From the NCBI RefSeq assembly GCF_014643535.1, contig NZ_BMJQ01000005.1, positions 1 to 64,000 on the forward strand: a DNA stretch of 64,000 nucleotides. The letters run 5' to 3'. This document shows, piece after piece, positions 36,904 to 45,043 of this stretch; position 1 is the stretch's first letter, and every line of letters begins with the position of its first letter. Both the position numbers and the translations under genes were made by a program. The notes under the pieces are model-generated. The model saw only the letters and a program-made list of their open reading frames with translations. It searched no databases and was not told the DNA's origin. Source of the stretch: Aliidongia dinghuensis (lineage in GTDB: Bacteria > Pseudomonadota > Alphaproteobacteria > ATCC43930 > CGMCC-115725).

Positions 36904-37392
36904 TTACTCCACGTAGATCGTGATCTTCTTCGACATGAGCGGCGGGTTGTGCGGGATGTGGTTGGCGTCGCCCATCAGCAGCTGCAGCGTGTGCTTGCCT
37001 GGCGGCAGATCGATGTAGGTCTCGGTCTGGCCCGCGCCGAAATGCAGATGGTTCTTGTCGTTCGGGATCTCCTGGTCCAGCGGCGGCAGGTCGACGTCGA
37101 TCAGCAGGTGGTGATGGCCGGTGTTGGGCTTTTCGATGCCGGCGGGGGCCACGCCGAAATTGCGTGTGCCGAACCAGACCTTGATGTGCCTCGTGTGCAG
37201 CCGTTCGCCGTCGTTCGGCCAGCCGATATAGACATAGGCATCGGACGGTGCCGGCGTGCGGTGGCCGGCCGGCGTGCCGGCGGCCGTGGCGGCCGTCTGG
37301 TGTTCGTGCCCCTGGCTCTGCGCCAGGGTTGCTGCCGGCAGGAGGGTCGCCGCGATAGCGAGGCCACAGGCGAGCGGACCAAATGCACGCAT
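36904..37392 (-). CDS. DUF4399 domain-containing exported protein
   Basis: A 162-residue protein with a signal peptide (to about LAQ-SQG), a His/Thr/Ala linker and a DUF4399 domain. The domain shows YIGWPNDGERL, GIEKPNTGHHHLLID, NDKNHLHFGAGQTE and LPPGKHTLQLLMGDANH. The conserved histidines suggest metal (possibly copper) binding, but that role is inferred. It is the second of two tandem paralogues, 23 bp after the first, and differs mainly in its His-rich linker. Confidence 0.8.
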   Translation of the reverse strand: MRAFGPLACGLAIAATLLPAATLAQSQGHEHQTAATAAGTPAGHRTPAPSDAYVYIGWPNDGERLHTRHIKVWFGTRNFGVAPAGIEKPNTGHHHLLIDVDLPPLDQEIPNDKNHLHFGAGQTETYIDLPPGKHTLQLLMGDANHIPHNPPLMSKKITIYVE

Positions 37393-37415
37393 GGAAATCT
37401 CCTTGGGGCAGGAGG

Positions 37416-37841
37416 TTATTGCGGGATCGTAATCGTGATCTTCTTGGACATGATCGGCGGATCGAACGACATGTGATTGGCGTCGGCGAACAGCAACTGC
37501 AGCGTGTGCTTGCCCGGCGGTAGCTCGATGCGCGCCTCGGTCTGGCCGGCGCCGAAATGCAGGTGGTTCTTGTCGTTCGGGATCTCTTCATCGAGCGGCG
37601 GCAGGTCCGTGTCGATCAGCAGGTGATGGTGGCCGGTATTGGGCCGCTCGATGCCGGCCGGCGCGATGCCGGCGTTGCTGAGCCCCATCCGGACCCAGAA
37701 TTTGCCGTCCCTGATGACCGTGCCGTCGCGCGGCCAGATGATATAGACGGCGGCGCCCGCGGGTGCCGGCTTGCGGTCGGCGGCGGCGGCGCCGAGCCCT
37801 ATGATCAGCGCCGCGACCAGGACGGCGGAAATCTTCTTCAT
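37416..37841 (-). CDS. DUF4399 domain-containing exported protein (paralogue)
   Basis: A 141-residue paralogue of the downstream neighbour, with signal peptide MKKISAVLVAALIIGLGAAA and a DUF4399 domain (GIERPNTGHHHLLID, PNDKNHLHFGAGQTE, LPPGKHTLQLLFADANH). Start 37841 follows GGAGGAAGGAGAC. The pair arose by tandem duplication: the core blocks are nearly identical while the N-termini differ. It follows the caspase-like gene on the same strand. Confidence 0.8.
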   Translation of the reverse strand: MKKISAVLVAALIIGLGAAAADRKPAPAGAAVYIIWPRDGTVIRDGKFWVRMGLSNAGIAPAGIERPNTGHHHLLIDTDLPPLDEEIPNDKNHLHFGAGQTEARIELPPGKHTLQLLFADANHMSFDPPIMSKKITITIPQ

Positions 37842-37906
37842 GGCTGTCTCCTTCCTCCAGAGTGCGGCCGCGGGGCGACTGGGCCGGCGGCCCGTCGCGG
37901 GCATGC

Positions 37907-40444
37907 TCATTCGACCTCGGCGGCGACCCTGAGGCCGTTCGCGATATAGCGGACGGAGGCGTCGTACTGGCCGCGGGCGGTCGGCGTCACGTCGTTGTGG
38001 CCGGAGCGGAACGAGCCGCCGCGCAGCACGCGTGTGCGGCAGTTCTTCTGCTCGCGCGCGCTGCCGTCGGTGGGCGCCCCTTGGTAGGTCGGGTACCAGC
38101 AGTCGGCGACCCATTCGGCGACCCCGCCGCTGACGTCGAACAGCCCGAACGGGTTCGGCTTGAAGGACCCGACCGGCAGTGGCGTGCTCCTTTCCTGGGT
38201 GCCACCGCAATCCTCGCAGTTGGCGAGCCCCACGCCGGCCTCGTTGCCCCACCAGTACCGGGTCGTAGTGTTCGCTCGGGCGGCGTATTCCCATTCCGCC
38301 TCGGTCGGCAGCCGGTAGCGGTGACCGGTCTTCTGCGACAGCCAGACGACATATTCCTGGGCATCGTCCCAGCTGATGTTGTGCACGGGCGTCTGGTCCG
38401 TCGCGTCGACCATGCGCGGCACGGACGAGCACCCGTTCGCGGCGACGCAGGCCTTCCACTCGGCGACCGTCACCGGATGGACCGCCAGCGCGAAGGCGCG
38501 GAGCACCACATGATGGACGGGTGCTGCGCTGGGATCGCCGCTCACCTGGCCCATCGAGAAGCTGCCGGCGGGGATCTGCACCATGCCGGGGCAGGTCGGG
38601 CATTCCTGGAATGTCGTCTGGCCGTGCTCCGGCTTCGGCGGCGGGCTTGGCGCGGCCGCGACCTGATTGTCGGCCGGCATGCGCCGCGCGTCCGCCGCCC
38701 GGGCGGTGGGCTCCGGGCTCGCGGCCGGGGCGGGCGCCGTCGCCGTCTGTACGGGCTTCGCCGCGGGTGCCGGCGGTGGAGCGGTTGCCGGCTTGGGCGC
38801 CGGCGCCGTGGCCTGTGGGGCGGCCGCGACTTCGATGCGCTGGCGGGCCGCGTCGGCGAAGCGCGAGTCCGGGAACAGCTTCAGGTACGCCTCGATGGCG
38901 TCCCGGTCGCCCTCGTCCCGCACTCGCCGCCAGAGTGCTGCCTCCGAGGTGGCACCGATGCTCTCGTCCGCTGTGGCGACGCGGATCTGCAGGCGCCCCT
39001 CCGTGGTACCGCCGCGCCCGTCATCGGCGACGTAGCGCAGCACCCCGGCGTCGCCGACCGTTCCCGGCTCGGGCGTATAGGTCAGGATCTCGAGGTCGCC
39101 GGGTTGCATCCGGTCGCCGGTCTTGAGCACGGTGGCGCCCTTGCGCACGACGCCGCGCGAGGGCAGGCCGGTGATCGTCACGGTCAGCGCGCCGCCGTCC
39201 GGTGCTACGGGCGGACGGATGCCGAGGGCTGCCGGATAGATGCTAAGGATGCGCTCCGGCTCGACCACGGGCGGCCGGCGCGTCGGGATGACCCGGATCG
39301 GCAGGCTGCCGACGACCGTGCCGCCACGCCCGTCATCGACCAGGAAATCGAACGTGCCGACCGGCCCGGTCACTTTGGGGTCGGGCTTGAAGGTGGCCGT
39401 CGCGAATTTCTCGAGCGTCACGGCATCGTTCTGGGCCACGACCTTGCCATCGATGCGGATCTCGCCCGATTGCGGCAGGGACAGGATGCGGATGGTCAGC
39501 GGATCGTCGTCGGGTGCGGTCGGCCGGGGGACGCTGAGCGGGGTCGGGCCGGCCACGTCGGGAACGGAGAGTTCCGCGATCGAGCCGATGATCGGCGGGC
39601 GGTGCGGCGGGCGCGGGTAGAAATAGAACGGATCGGCGCCGAGCGAACTGAAGACATAGGGCTCCTGGCGGTAGTTCGTCGCCCGGAGCACCGTGTCGCG
39701 CACGCTGCGGAAGAACAGGCTGAGCTCGAGCCCCGGGATCTGCAGGTGGGCGAGCAGCGCCTGGGTGAACGGGCTGTCCTCGCCGGTGCCGTCGTCGGTG
39801 ATCTCGTCGGCGCGGGTCGCCATGACGACGATGGTGTTGCGCGGTACGCGATCGACGCGGGCCAGCCCCTTCGGCTTGTCGACCGAGCGGCCGGCCATGC
39901 TCACGGACCGCGTCATCCGGTCGACGAACGGGTTGTTGCGGCAGGCGTCGAGCAGCAGGATGCCGATCTTCTTGGCCTGCGAGACCTCGCCGAGCGGCAG
40001 GTCGAGCGACAGCGCCTCATAGAGCAGGTCATGCTCGCGCTCGAGCTTGGCGTCGGCCGGGACGAGATAGTTCTCGTGGTCGACCTGCATGCCGTGTCCG
40101 GCGAAGAAGATCAACGCCACGTCGGCCGACTGGGCCTTGAGCCCGAACTCCCGGAGCGCCCGGCCGAGCCCGCGATAGTCGGGATCATAGGACTCGTCGA
40201 CGGTGAAATTCAGGCGGCGCAGCGCCTCGGCCATCCGTCGCGCGTCGTTGCCCGGATTGGCGAGCGGCGGCGCGAACTGGTACTTGCTGATGCCGATGAC
40301 CAGCGCCACGCGGGTGTCGCTGGTGACCACCGTCGCCGCATCCGATGCCAAGGGCTGGATCAGGAGGAAGCAGGCGATCACGCAAAGCAACAATCCCCAC
40401 CGCCGCGGTGCCGATGCGCGTCCCTGCTGCGATTGCACGGCCAT
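37907..40444 (-). CDS. caspase-like (C14) / formylglycine-generating-enzyme-like fusion protein
   Basis: An 845-residue multidomain exported protein. A hydrophobic N-terminal segment (about 18-37) is followed by a caspase/metacaspase p20-like domain with H117 (FFAGHGMQ) and C168 (LLLDACRNNP). Then come two beta-sandwich repeats, each ending in a DDGRGG motif, and a Pro/Ala-rich linker. The FGE-sulfatase/SUMF1 domain (about 620-845) shows PTEAEWEYAARA, GLFDVSGGVAEWV and VLRGGSF. FGE-type domains often act as binding modules in such fusions. It starts by a TGATG overlap on the CsgG-like gene, so the two are translationally coupled. A GTG at 40447 is an alternative start. Confidence 0.85.
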   Translation of the reverse strand: MAVQSQQGRASAPRRWGLLLCVIACFLLIQPLASDAATVVTSDTRVALVIGISKYQFAPPLANPGNDARRMAEALRRLNFTVDESYDPDYRGLGRALREFGLKAQSADVALIFFAGHGMQVDHENYLVPADAKLEREHDLLYEALSLDLPLGEVSQAKKIGILLLDACRNNPFVDRMTRSVSMAGRSVDKPKGLARVDRVPRNTIVVMATRADEITDDGTGEDSPFTQALLAHLQIPGLELSLFFRSVRDTVLRATNYRQEPYVFSSLGADPFYFYPRPPHRPPIIGSIAELSVPDVAGPTPLSVPRPTAPDDDPLTIRILSLPQSGEIRIDGKVVAQNDAVTLEKFATATFKPDPKVTGPVGTFDFLVDDGRGGTVVGSLPIRVIPTRRPPVVEPERILSIYPAALGIRPPVAPDGGALTVTITGLPSRGVVRKGATVLKTGDRMQPGDLEILTYTPEPGTVGDAGVLRYVADDGRGGTTEGRLQIRVATADESIGATSEAALWRRVRDEGDRDAIEAYLKLFPDSRFADAARQRIEVAAAPQATAPAPKPATAPPPAPAAKPVQTATAPAPAASPEPTARAADARRMPADNQVAAAPSPPPKPEHGQTTFQECPTCPGMVQIPAGSFSMGQVSGDPSAAPVHHVVLRAFALAVHPVTVAEWKACVAANGCSSVPRMVDATDQTPVHNISWDDAQEYVVWLSQKTGHRYRLPTEAEWEYAARANTTTRYWWGNEAGVGLANCEDCGGTQERSTPLPVGSFKPNPFGLFDVSGGVAEWVADCWYPTYQGAPTDGSAREQKNCRTRVLRGGSFRSGHNDVTPTARGQYDASVRYIANGLRVAAEVE

Positions 40445-42057
40445 CACATCACCTCAATGAACATCCTTCCAACACTGATCCGTTCGCCGCCGACCTGGCG
40501 GAAATCCTCGATGAGGTCGTCGATGCCATGGACCGGCAGGGGCGCCAGGTCCTCTGCCTTGAGCTGCTGCGGCAGCCGGAGCCCGAATTCGATCGGGGCC
40601 GCGACGCAGGCGACCGCTTCCCGGGCGCGCGACGTGTCCAGTCGGATGCTGAACGCCCGTGCCGCGCCCGGCGGGATCTGCACCGCGGCACCGCCCCGCA
40701 CGAAGGCGTTCGGCTGGAACCGGTTCGGGAAGATGCGCGCCACGGCGCCGTCGGCGTCCTGGTAATAGCAGTAGAGGAAGCCGTCCCGATTGGTGCGCGC
40801 CTCGACCACGAGCAGGTCGTCGACGCGATAGGTCGGGTGCTCGCCGCGATCGGTGCTGAGGACGACCGCGACCGGTGGTGGCTCCGCAGCTGCCGGCGGG
40901 GCGGCCACGGGCGCCGGGTCCGGCGCCAGGTCCGGCGCCAGGTCCGGCGCGGACGGCGGCGGCGGTACGAGCGCTGCGGTTTCCACCGGCCGGCCGGCGG
41001 CCGCGAGCAGGCGATAGTAGACGTCGAAATCGACGCGGCCGCTGGCGATCAGGTCGTGTGCCGCCTGGTAGCGGGCCACGGCGTCGCGCAGCGCCGGGTC
41101 GGCGCTGTCGTCGACCGGCCCGTCGTAGTAGCCGGCGCGGGCGAGGCCCGTCTTGGCGAAGCGGACGCGCTCGGCCTCGCCCATGGCGTCGTACCATTCG
41201 CGCGCTTCGGCCCGGTAGGTCGGGTTGGTCTGGTCGATCTCCAGGCACTGCCAGTAGGGCACGCGCGTGAGCTTGCCCAGCACCTCGATCGTCGAGAGCT
41301 CGATCAGGTCGCGCGCCGCCTGGTGGAAGCCTTCGGACCGGTCGAGTGCCACGGAGAAGGTGAGGCCGGCCTTGCCGATCACGCCGCCGACGTCGCCGCC
41401 ATGGCCGCTGCGCACGACGGCGATCGAATTGCTGGCCGACATGCCGGGCAGGATCTGGCGGCTGACGAGCTTGCCGATGTTGAGGTCGACCGACATGACG
41501 GACACGACCTGATCGCTCGAAACGGCGAGATCGACCGACGGCAGGGACAGGGCGGCGCCGGCATGGGAGTCGAGCACGTTGGCGTCAAGCTGGGTGATCG
41601 CGCCGCGGATGTAATAGCTGGGCGCCACGAATTCAGGGCGCAGGCCCACCAGTTGCGACAGGAACTGCACGTCGATCTGCGTCGGATCGTAGTCGACGAA
41701 GCGGAAGGCGCCGCTCTTCGCCGACATCTTCGCGACCGCCGTGATCAGCATTTCCTTGGTGCCGGCCGTGATCATGCCGGTCGCGTCCGGCACGCCGGCG
41801 CTGGTCACGTAAATGTCCCGCTTGCCCTGGACCAGGAAGAGCTCGTCCATGCAGCGGAGCGATTCGCTGAAGCTGGTGATGGTGCGGGCCGGCGCCGTCC
41901 GCGGCTCGACCGCGACATGCGCCATCTCGGGGTTGGGATGGCAGGCCGCCAGGGTCAGGGCTGCCAGGGCCAGGGCAACGGCCAGAAGCGGCAGGCGCAT
42001 GCGCCGTGGATCGGTGGCAAACCGGTGCTGCTCTCGGCGAAAGCCGCGTTTCCACAT
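40444..42057 (-). CDS. CsgG-like lipoprotein with DUF4384 domain
   Basis: A 537-residue lipoprotein: lipobox LAAC with C39 after a hydrophobic segment. The first 300 residues resemble CsgG/HfaB curli-secretion pores: YYIRGAITQLDANV, a VMSVDLNIGKLVSRQI strand pair and an ARDLIELSTIEVLGKL helix. A possible peptidoglycan-binding-like stretch and a Pro/Ala linker (APDLAPDLAPDPAP) follow. A C-terminal DUF4384 domain has the pattern VEARTNRDGFLYCYYQDADG and ARIFPNRF. It is likely in the outer membrane. Divergent from the Crp-type gene across a CRP-like site. Start 42057 follows GGGAGCG; ATG at 42000 lacks a site. Confidence 0.7.
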   Translation of the reverse strand: MWKRGFRREQHRFATDPRRMRLPLLAVALALAALTLAACHPNPEMAHVAVEPRTAPARTITSFSESLRCMDELFLVQGKRDIYVTSAGVPDATGMITAGTKEMLITAVAKMSAKSGAFRFVDYDPTQIDVQFLSQLVGLRPEFVAPSYYIRGAITQLDANVLDSHAGAALSLPSVDLAVSSDQVVSVMSVDLNIGKLVSRQILPGMSASNSIAVVRSGHGGDVGGVIGKAGLTFSVALDRSEGFHQAARDLIELSTIEVLGKLTRVPYWQCLEIDQTNPTYRAEAREWYDAMGEAERVRFAKTGLARAGYYDGPVDDSADPALRDAVARYQAAHDLIASGRVDFDVYYRLLAAAGRPVETAALVPPPPSAPDLAPDLAPDPAPVAAPPAAAEPPPVAVVLSTDRGEHPTYRVDDLLVVEARTNRDGFLYCYYQDADGAVARIFPNRFQPNAFVRGGAAVQIPPGAARAFSIRLDTSRAREAVACVAAPIEFGLRLPQQLKAEDLAPLPVHGIDDLIEDFRQVGGERISVGRMFIEVM

Positions 42058-42142
42058 GGCAGTAACGCTCCCGCTCGTGCGGTTCGTCGACTCGAAAATA
42101 CCGCGCGTGTCGTGACTTAACAACGAGAAATGGAAAAATATC

Positions 42143-42158
42143 TGTGAAGCAGTTCACG
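42143..42158. promoter_or_regulatory. CRP-like binding site
   Basis: TGTGAAGCAGTTCACG matches the TGTGA-N6-TCACA consensus at 9 of 10 defined positions. It lies between the CsgG-like gene (minus) and the Crp-type regulator gene (plus), so it could control either. Binding by the local regulator is inference. Confidence 0.55.
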
Positions 42159-42224
42159 GATAATGTTAGCATTTTGCGATTTGTATTATCACCAACTAAT
42201 AGTTGAAGGACGGAATTCACAATA

Positions 42225-42271
42225 ATCAGCGATGTTATATCGCTGATAGGTTGTTATTTATTTAATATAAT
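42225..42271 (+). promoter_or_regulatory. promoter with overlapping inverted repeat for the Crp-type gene
   Basis: A TATAAT hexamer at 42266-42271 is preceded at 17 bp by CTGATA (42243-42248). The -35 overlaps a perfect 9-bp inverted repeat, ATCAGCGAT (42225-42233) and ATCGCTGAT (42239-42247), so a bound protein would block the promoter. The surrounding 42120-42275 is notably AT-rich for this window. Confidence 0.5.
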
Positions 42272-42381
42272 CTTGTTTGATGCGAAGGTGCCTAAGGAGC
42301 GATTGGTCGCGCTGCTGGTCAGGGCCGCCCGCACTCCAGCGCGTTCGCGACGAACGGGCCGGCAGCAGGGAGATGGCCGAC

Positions 42382-43143
42382 ATGGTGCGCATCGCCTTCG
42401 ACAAGGAGCTCGTCCTTGCGAGCAACTTCCTGCTGCAGCACTTGAACCGCGACGAGCTGCGCGAGCTGGCGGCAACGACCTCGCTCACCGATTACGGGCC
42501 GCGCGCGGTGATCTTCCAGAAGGGCGACCCCGGCACGAGCATGATGGCGGTGATCCGCGGGCGGGTGAAGATCTGCACCCATTCGCTCGAGGGCAAGGAG
42601 CTGGTGCTCAACATCATCAACCGCGGCGGCGTGTTCGGCGAGATCGCCCTGCTCGACGGCGAGCCGCGCACGGCCGATGCCGTGACGCTCGAGGAGACCA
42701 ACCTGCTTGTCCTCGAGCGCACGCGCTTCGTGCCGTTCCTGGCCGACCATCCGGACGTGGCGCTGCGGCTGATCTCGATGCTGTGCAAGCGCCTGCGGCA
42801 GACGAGCGAGCATCTCGAGGACACGATGTTCCTCGAGGCGCCGTCGCGGCTCGCCCGCTGCCTGCTGCGCCTCGCGAGTGCCTTCGGCAAGCCGGACGGC
42901 ACGGGCGTGCGGCTCGACATCAAGCTGTCGCAGCAGCAGCTGGGCTGCCTGATCGGCGTGTCACGCGAGAGCATCAACAAGCATCTGGGCGAATGGCAGC
43001 GCGACGGGCTCATCGGGGTCGAAAGCGGCTACATCACGCTGATTGACCAGGGGGCGCTCGAGGCGATCGGCTGTGCCGAGCCGGGCAATGCCGCGGCCGA
43101 GCTTGCGGCGCGGGCTCAGTCGGCGGCGCCGAGGATCCTGTAG
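42382..43143 (+). CDS. Crp/Fnr-family transcriptional regulator
   Basis: A 253-residue protein with an N-terminal cyclic-nucleotide-binding fold containing a canonical phosphate-binding cassette (FGEIALLDGEPRTADAV; E87 and R96). A dimerisation helix and a C-terminal HTH (LSQQQLGCLIGVSRESINKH) follow. No Fnr-type N-terminal cysteine cluster is present, so cAMP or a related ligand is more likely than oxygen sensing. Its 3' end overlaps the CHASE2 cyclase gene by 28 bp (convergent). Start 42382 has AGGGAG at 8-bp spacing; 42373 is possible. Confidence 0.88.
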   Translation: MVRIAFDKELVLASNFLLQHLNRDELRELAATTSLTDYGPRAVIFQKGDPGTSMMAVIRGRVKICTHSLEGKELVLNIINRGGVFGEIALLDGEPRTADAVTLEETNLLVLERTRFVPFLADHPDVALRLISMLCKRLRQTSEHLEDTMFLEAPSRLARCLLRLASAFGKPDGTGVRLDIKLSQQQLGCLIGVSRESINKHLGEWQRDGLIGVESGYITLIDQGALEAIGCAEPGNAAAELAARAQSAAPRIL

Positions 43144-44927
43144 ACGCCGACCGGCTGCCGCTTGCCGCGCAGGCTGACGCTGCCGACCTCGGCCGCGCGG
43201 AACCGGCCGTCCAGCCGGCCCCAGGTCGGCTCGCCGACCAGGATCACGCAATCCTGCGGCCCGTCGACATGCTGCTTGCCCTGCGCCTCGAGCCGGGACG
43301 CCGTATTGGCCGTATCGCCCAGCAGGCAATATTCCATATGCGCGCCGCTGCCGAGGCTGCCGGCGACGAGTGGGCCGGTGAAGATGCCGATGCGGATGCC
43401 GGCCGTCGGCAGTCCTTCCGCCGCCCAGGCGGCGTTCAGCTGCTGCATCGCCGCCACCATCGCAAGCGCGCTCTGGACGGCGTTCCGAGCGTCCCGATCG
43501 ATCTCGGCTTCGGTCCGCCGCGCGACCGGTGCGCCGAACGCGGCCAGGATGCCGTCGCCGATGAAGCGCAGGACGACGCCGTCATGCGCGGCCACGACGT
43601 CCACCATCGCGTCGATATAGCGGTCGAGCCAGGCGATGAGCGGGGCGGGCGGCAGCGCCTCGCAGATCGGCGTGAAGCCGGCGATGTCCGAGAACAGCAC
43701 GGTCGCCGTCAACTCGAGCGGCCGGGGATGGCCGCCGTCGAGGAAACTGTCGCGCTCCTTCCAGAATTCGCGCACGATCGGCTCGCCGACGAAGCGCGAG
43801 AACAGCTGCATCAGCACCTTTCGGTCGCGCCGTTCGAGCCAGCCGCGCCAGCTGCGGGCGCCGCCCGCGCCGAGGCTGAGGGCGAGCGTCGGCGCCAGCG
43901 GCGCCACGAGCGGGGCGCCGATGCTGAAGGCGGCGAGCGCGCCGGCCCAGATGGCCGCGATCAGCACGGTAACGGCGGCGATCGGCAGCACGCTGTCGTT
44001 GACGGCGACCAGCGCCATGCCGATCGCGGCCGCCGCCGCCACGGCGCCGCGTTCGATCCAGGGGCTGGGGGCCGCGAGCGCTGCCCCGTCCAGGATCTGG
44101 GCCAGCGCGTGGGCATGAATCTCGACGCCGAACATCGGGTGGGCGAACACCGTGAGCGGCGTCAGATGCTCGTCCTGGCCCGGGATCAGCAGTCCGACGA
44201 GGGCGATCCGGTCCTTGAGCCAGGCGGCCGGCAGCGACGGCACCAGCTGGGCCGGATAGATCGGGAAGGCCGTTGCCCCTCGGGCCGCGGGACGCCAGTC
44301 GATGCGGAATGGCCGGGCGGGCGGCTTGCCGCCGGCGACCTCGGCAAGCGCCGCCGCGAAACTCGGCGAACCGTTGCCGTCGCGCGGGATATGGAGACGG
44401 ACCATCCCATCGAACATATCGCGCGCGAGATTGGTGTAGCCGTGACGGCAGCATGCGACGAAGGCGTCCAGGTAGCGGCGTTGCGCCGGCGACAGTGCCG
44501 TTTCTCTGGCGATCGAGCCGATCACTACTGGCGTCGGGACCTCGCGCAGCGCGGTCTCGAGCATGCGGTCCTTGTCCGGCTCGGTCGCCTGGTCGAACAC
44601 GATGTCGAGGCCGATCGCCCGCACGCCCCGCTCCGACAGCGTCTCGATGAGCCGCGCGAGGAACGCGCGGTCGAGCGGCGATCGATAGGACATGAGGCTG
44701 AGCGTGTCCTCGTCGAGGCCGATGATGACGATCCGGTCGCTCGGCGGGCGCGGCGGGGTGAAGAAGCGGATCGCGAGGCTCTCGAACAGAAGGTCCGCCG
44801 CCGCGATCGGCGAGGGCGGGCCCGCGAGCGCGAAGGCCGCCCCGATGGCGCCGAGGAACAGCAGCACCGATCCTGCGACCGTCGCCGCCATCTTCCGCGC
44901 CGCGCGCCTCGATGCGGCCTGCTCCAT
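43116..44927 (-). CDS. CHASE2 sensor class III adenylate/guanylate cyclase
   Basis: A 603-residue membrane signalling protein. An N-terminal transmembrane helix (about 18-36) leads into a periplasmic CHASE2 domain (RIVIIGLDEDTLSLMS, GVRAIGLDIVFDQ, KDRIALVGLL). Hydrophobic helices follow (about 310-380), then a cytosolic class III cyclase domain with metal aspartates D414 (LFSDIAGFT) and D458 (FIGDGIL) and transition-state residues N541/R545 (GDTANTASRLE). It should convert ATP (or GTP) to a cyclic nucleotide in response to an external cue. Adjacent Crp and cNMP-channel genes are probable receivers. Start chosen at 44927. Confidence 0.88.
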   Translation of the reverse strand: MEQAASRRAARKMAATVAGSVLLFLGAIGAAFALAGPPSPIAAADLLFESLAIRFFTPPRPPSDRIVIIGLDEDTLSLMSYRSPLDRAFLARLIETLSERGVRAIGLDIVFDQATEPDKDRMLETALREVPTPVVIGSIARETALSPAQRRYLDAFVACCRHGYTNLARDMFDGMVRLHIPRDGNGSPSFAAALAEVAGGKPPARPFRIDWRPAARGATAFPIYPAQLVPSLPAAWLKDRIALVGLLIPGQDEHLTPLTVFAHPMFGVEIHAHALAQILDGAALAAPSPWIERGAVAAAAAIGMALVAVNDSVLPIAAVTVLIAAIWAGALAAFSIGAPLVAPLAPTLALSLGAGGARSWRGWLERRDRKVLMQLFSRFVGEPIVREFWKERDSFLDGGHPRPLELTATVLFSDIAGFTPICEALPPAPLIAWLDRYIDAMVDVVAAHDGVVLRFIGDGILAAFGAPVARRTEAEIDRDARNAVQSALAMVAAMQQLNAAWAAEGLPTAGIRIGIFTGPLVAGSLGSGAHMEYCLLGDTANTASRLEAQGKQHVDGPQDCVILVGEPTWGRLDGRFRAAEVGSVSLRGKRQPVGVYRILGAAD

Positions 44928-44972
44928 GACGGCCCCTAAAAGACGGCCAGCGGCGGTCAAAACGATGGCCTT

Positions 44973-44988
44973 TGTGGACTGCCTCACA
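44973..44988. promoter_or_regulatory. CRP-like binding site
   Basis: TGTGGACTGCCTCACA matches TGTGA-N6-TCACA with one mismatch, between the divergent cyclase and OmpA-family genes. It is the second such site beside this regulator. Confidence 0.55.
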
Positions 44989-45043
44989 GTCGGCCGGACG
45001 ATGCCGATCTAGCATCCGGGCGACTGTAACACAGGAGGATCCC

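Noticed and set aside
37862..40765. Plus-strand open frame of 967 codons
   Set aside because: It is antisense to the caspase-FGE gene, whose frame has clear domains. High GC produces long shadow frames; the translation is Arg/Gly/Asp-rich with no domain.
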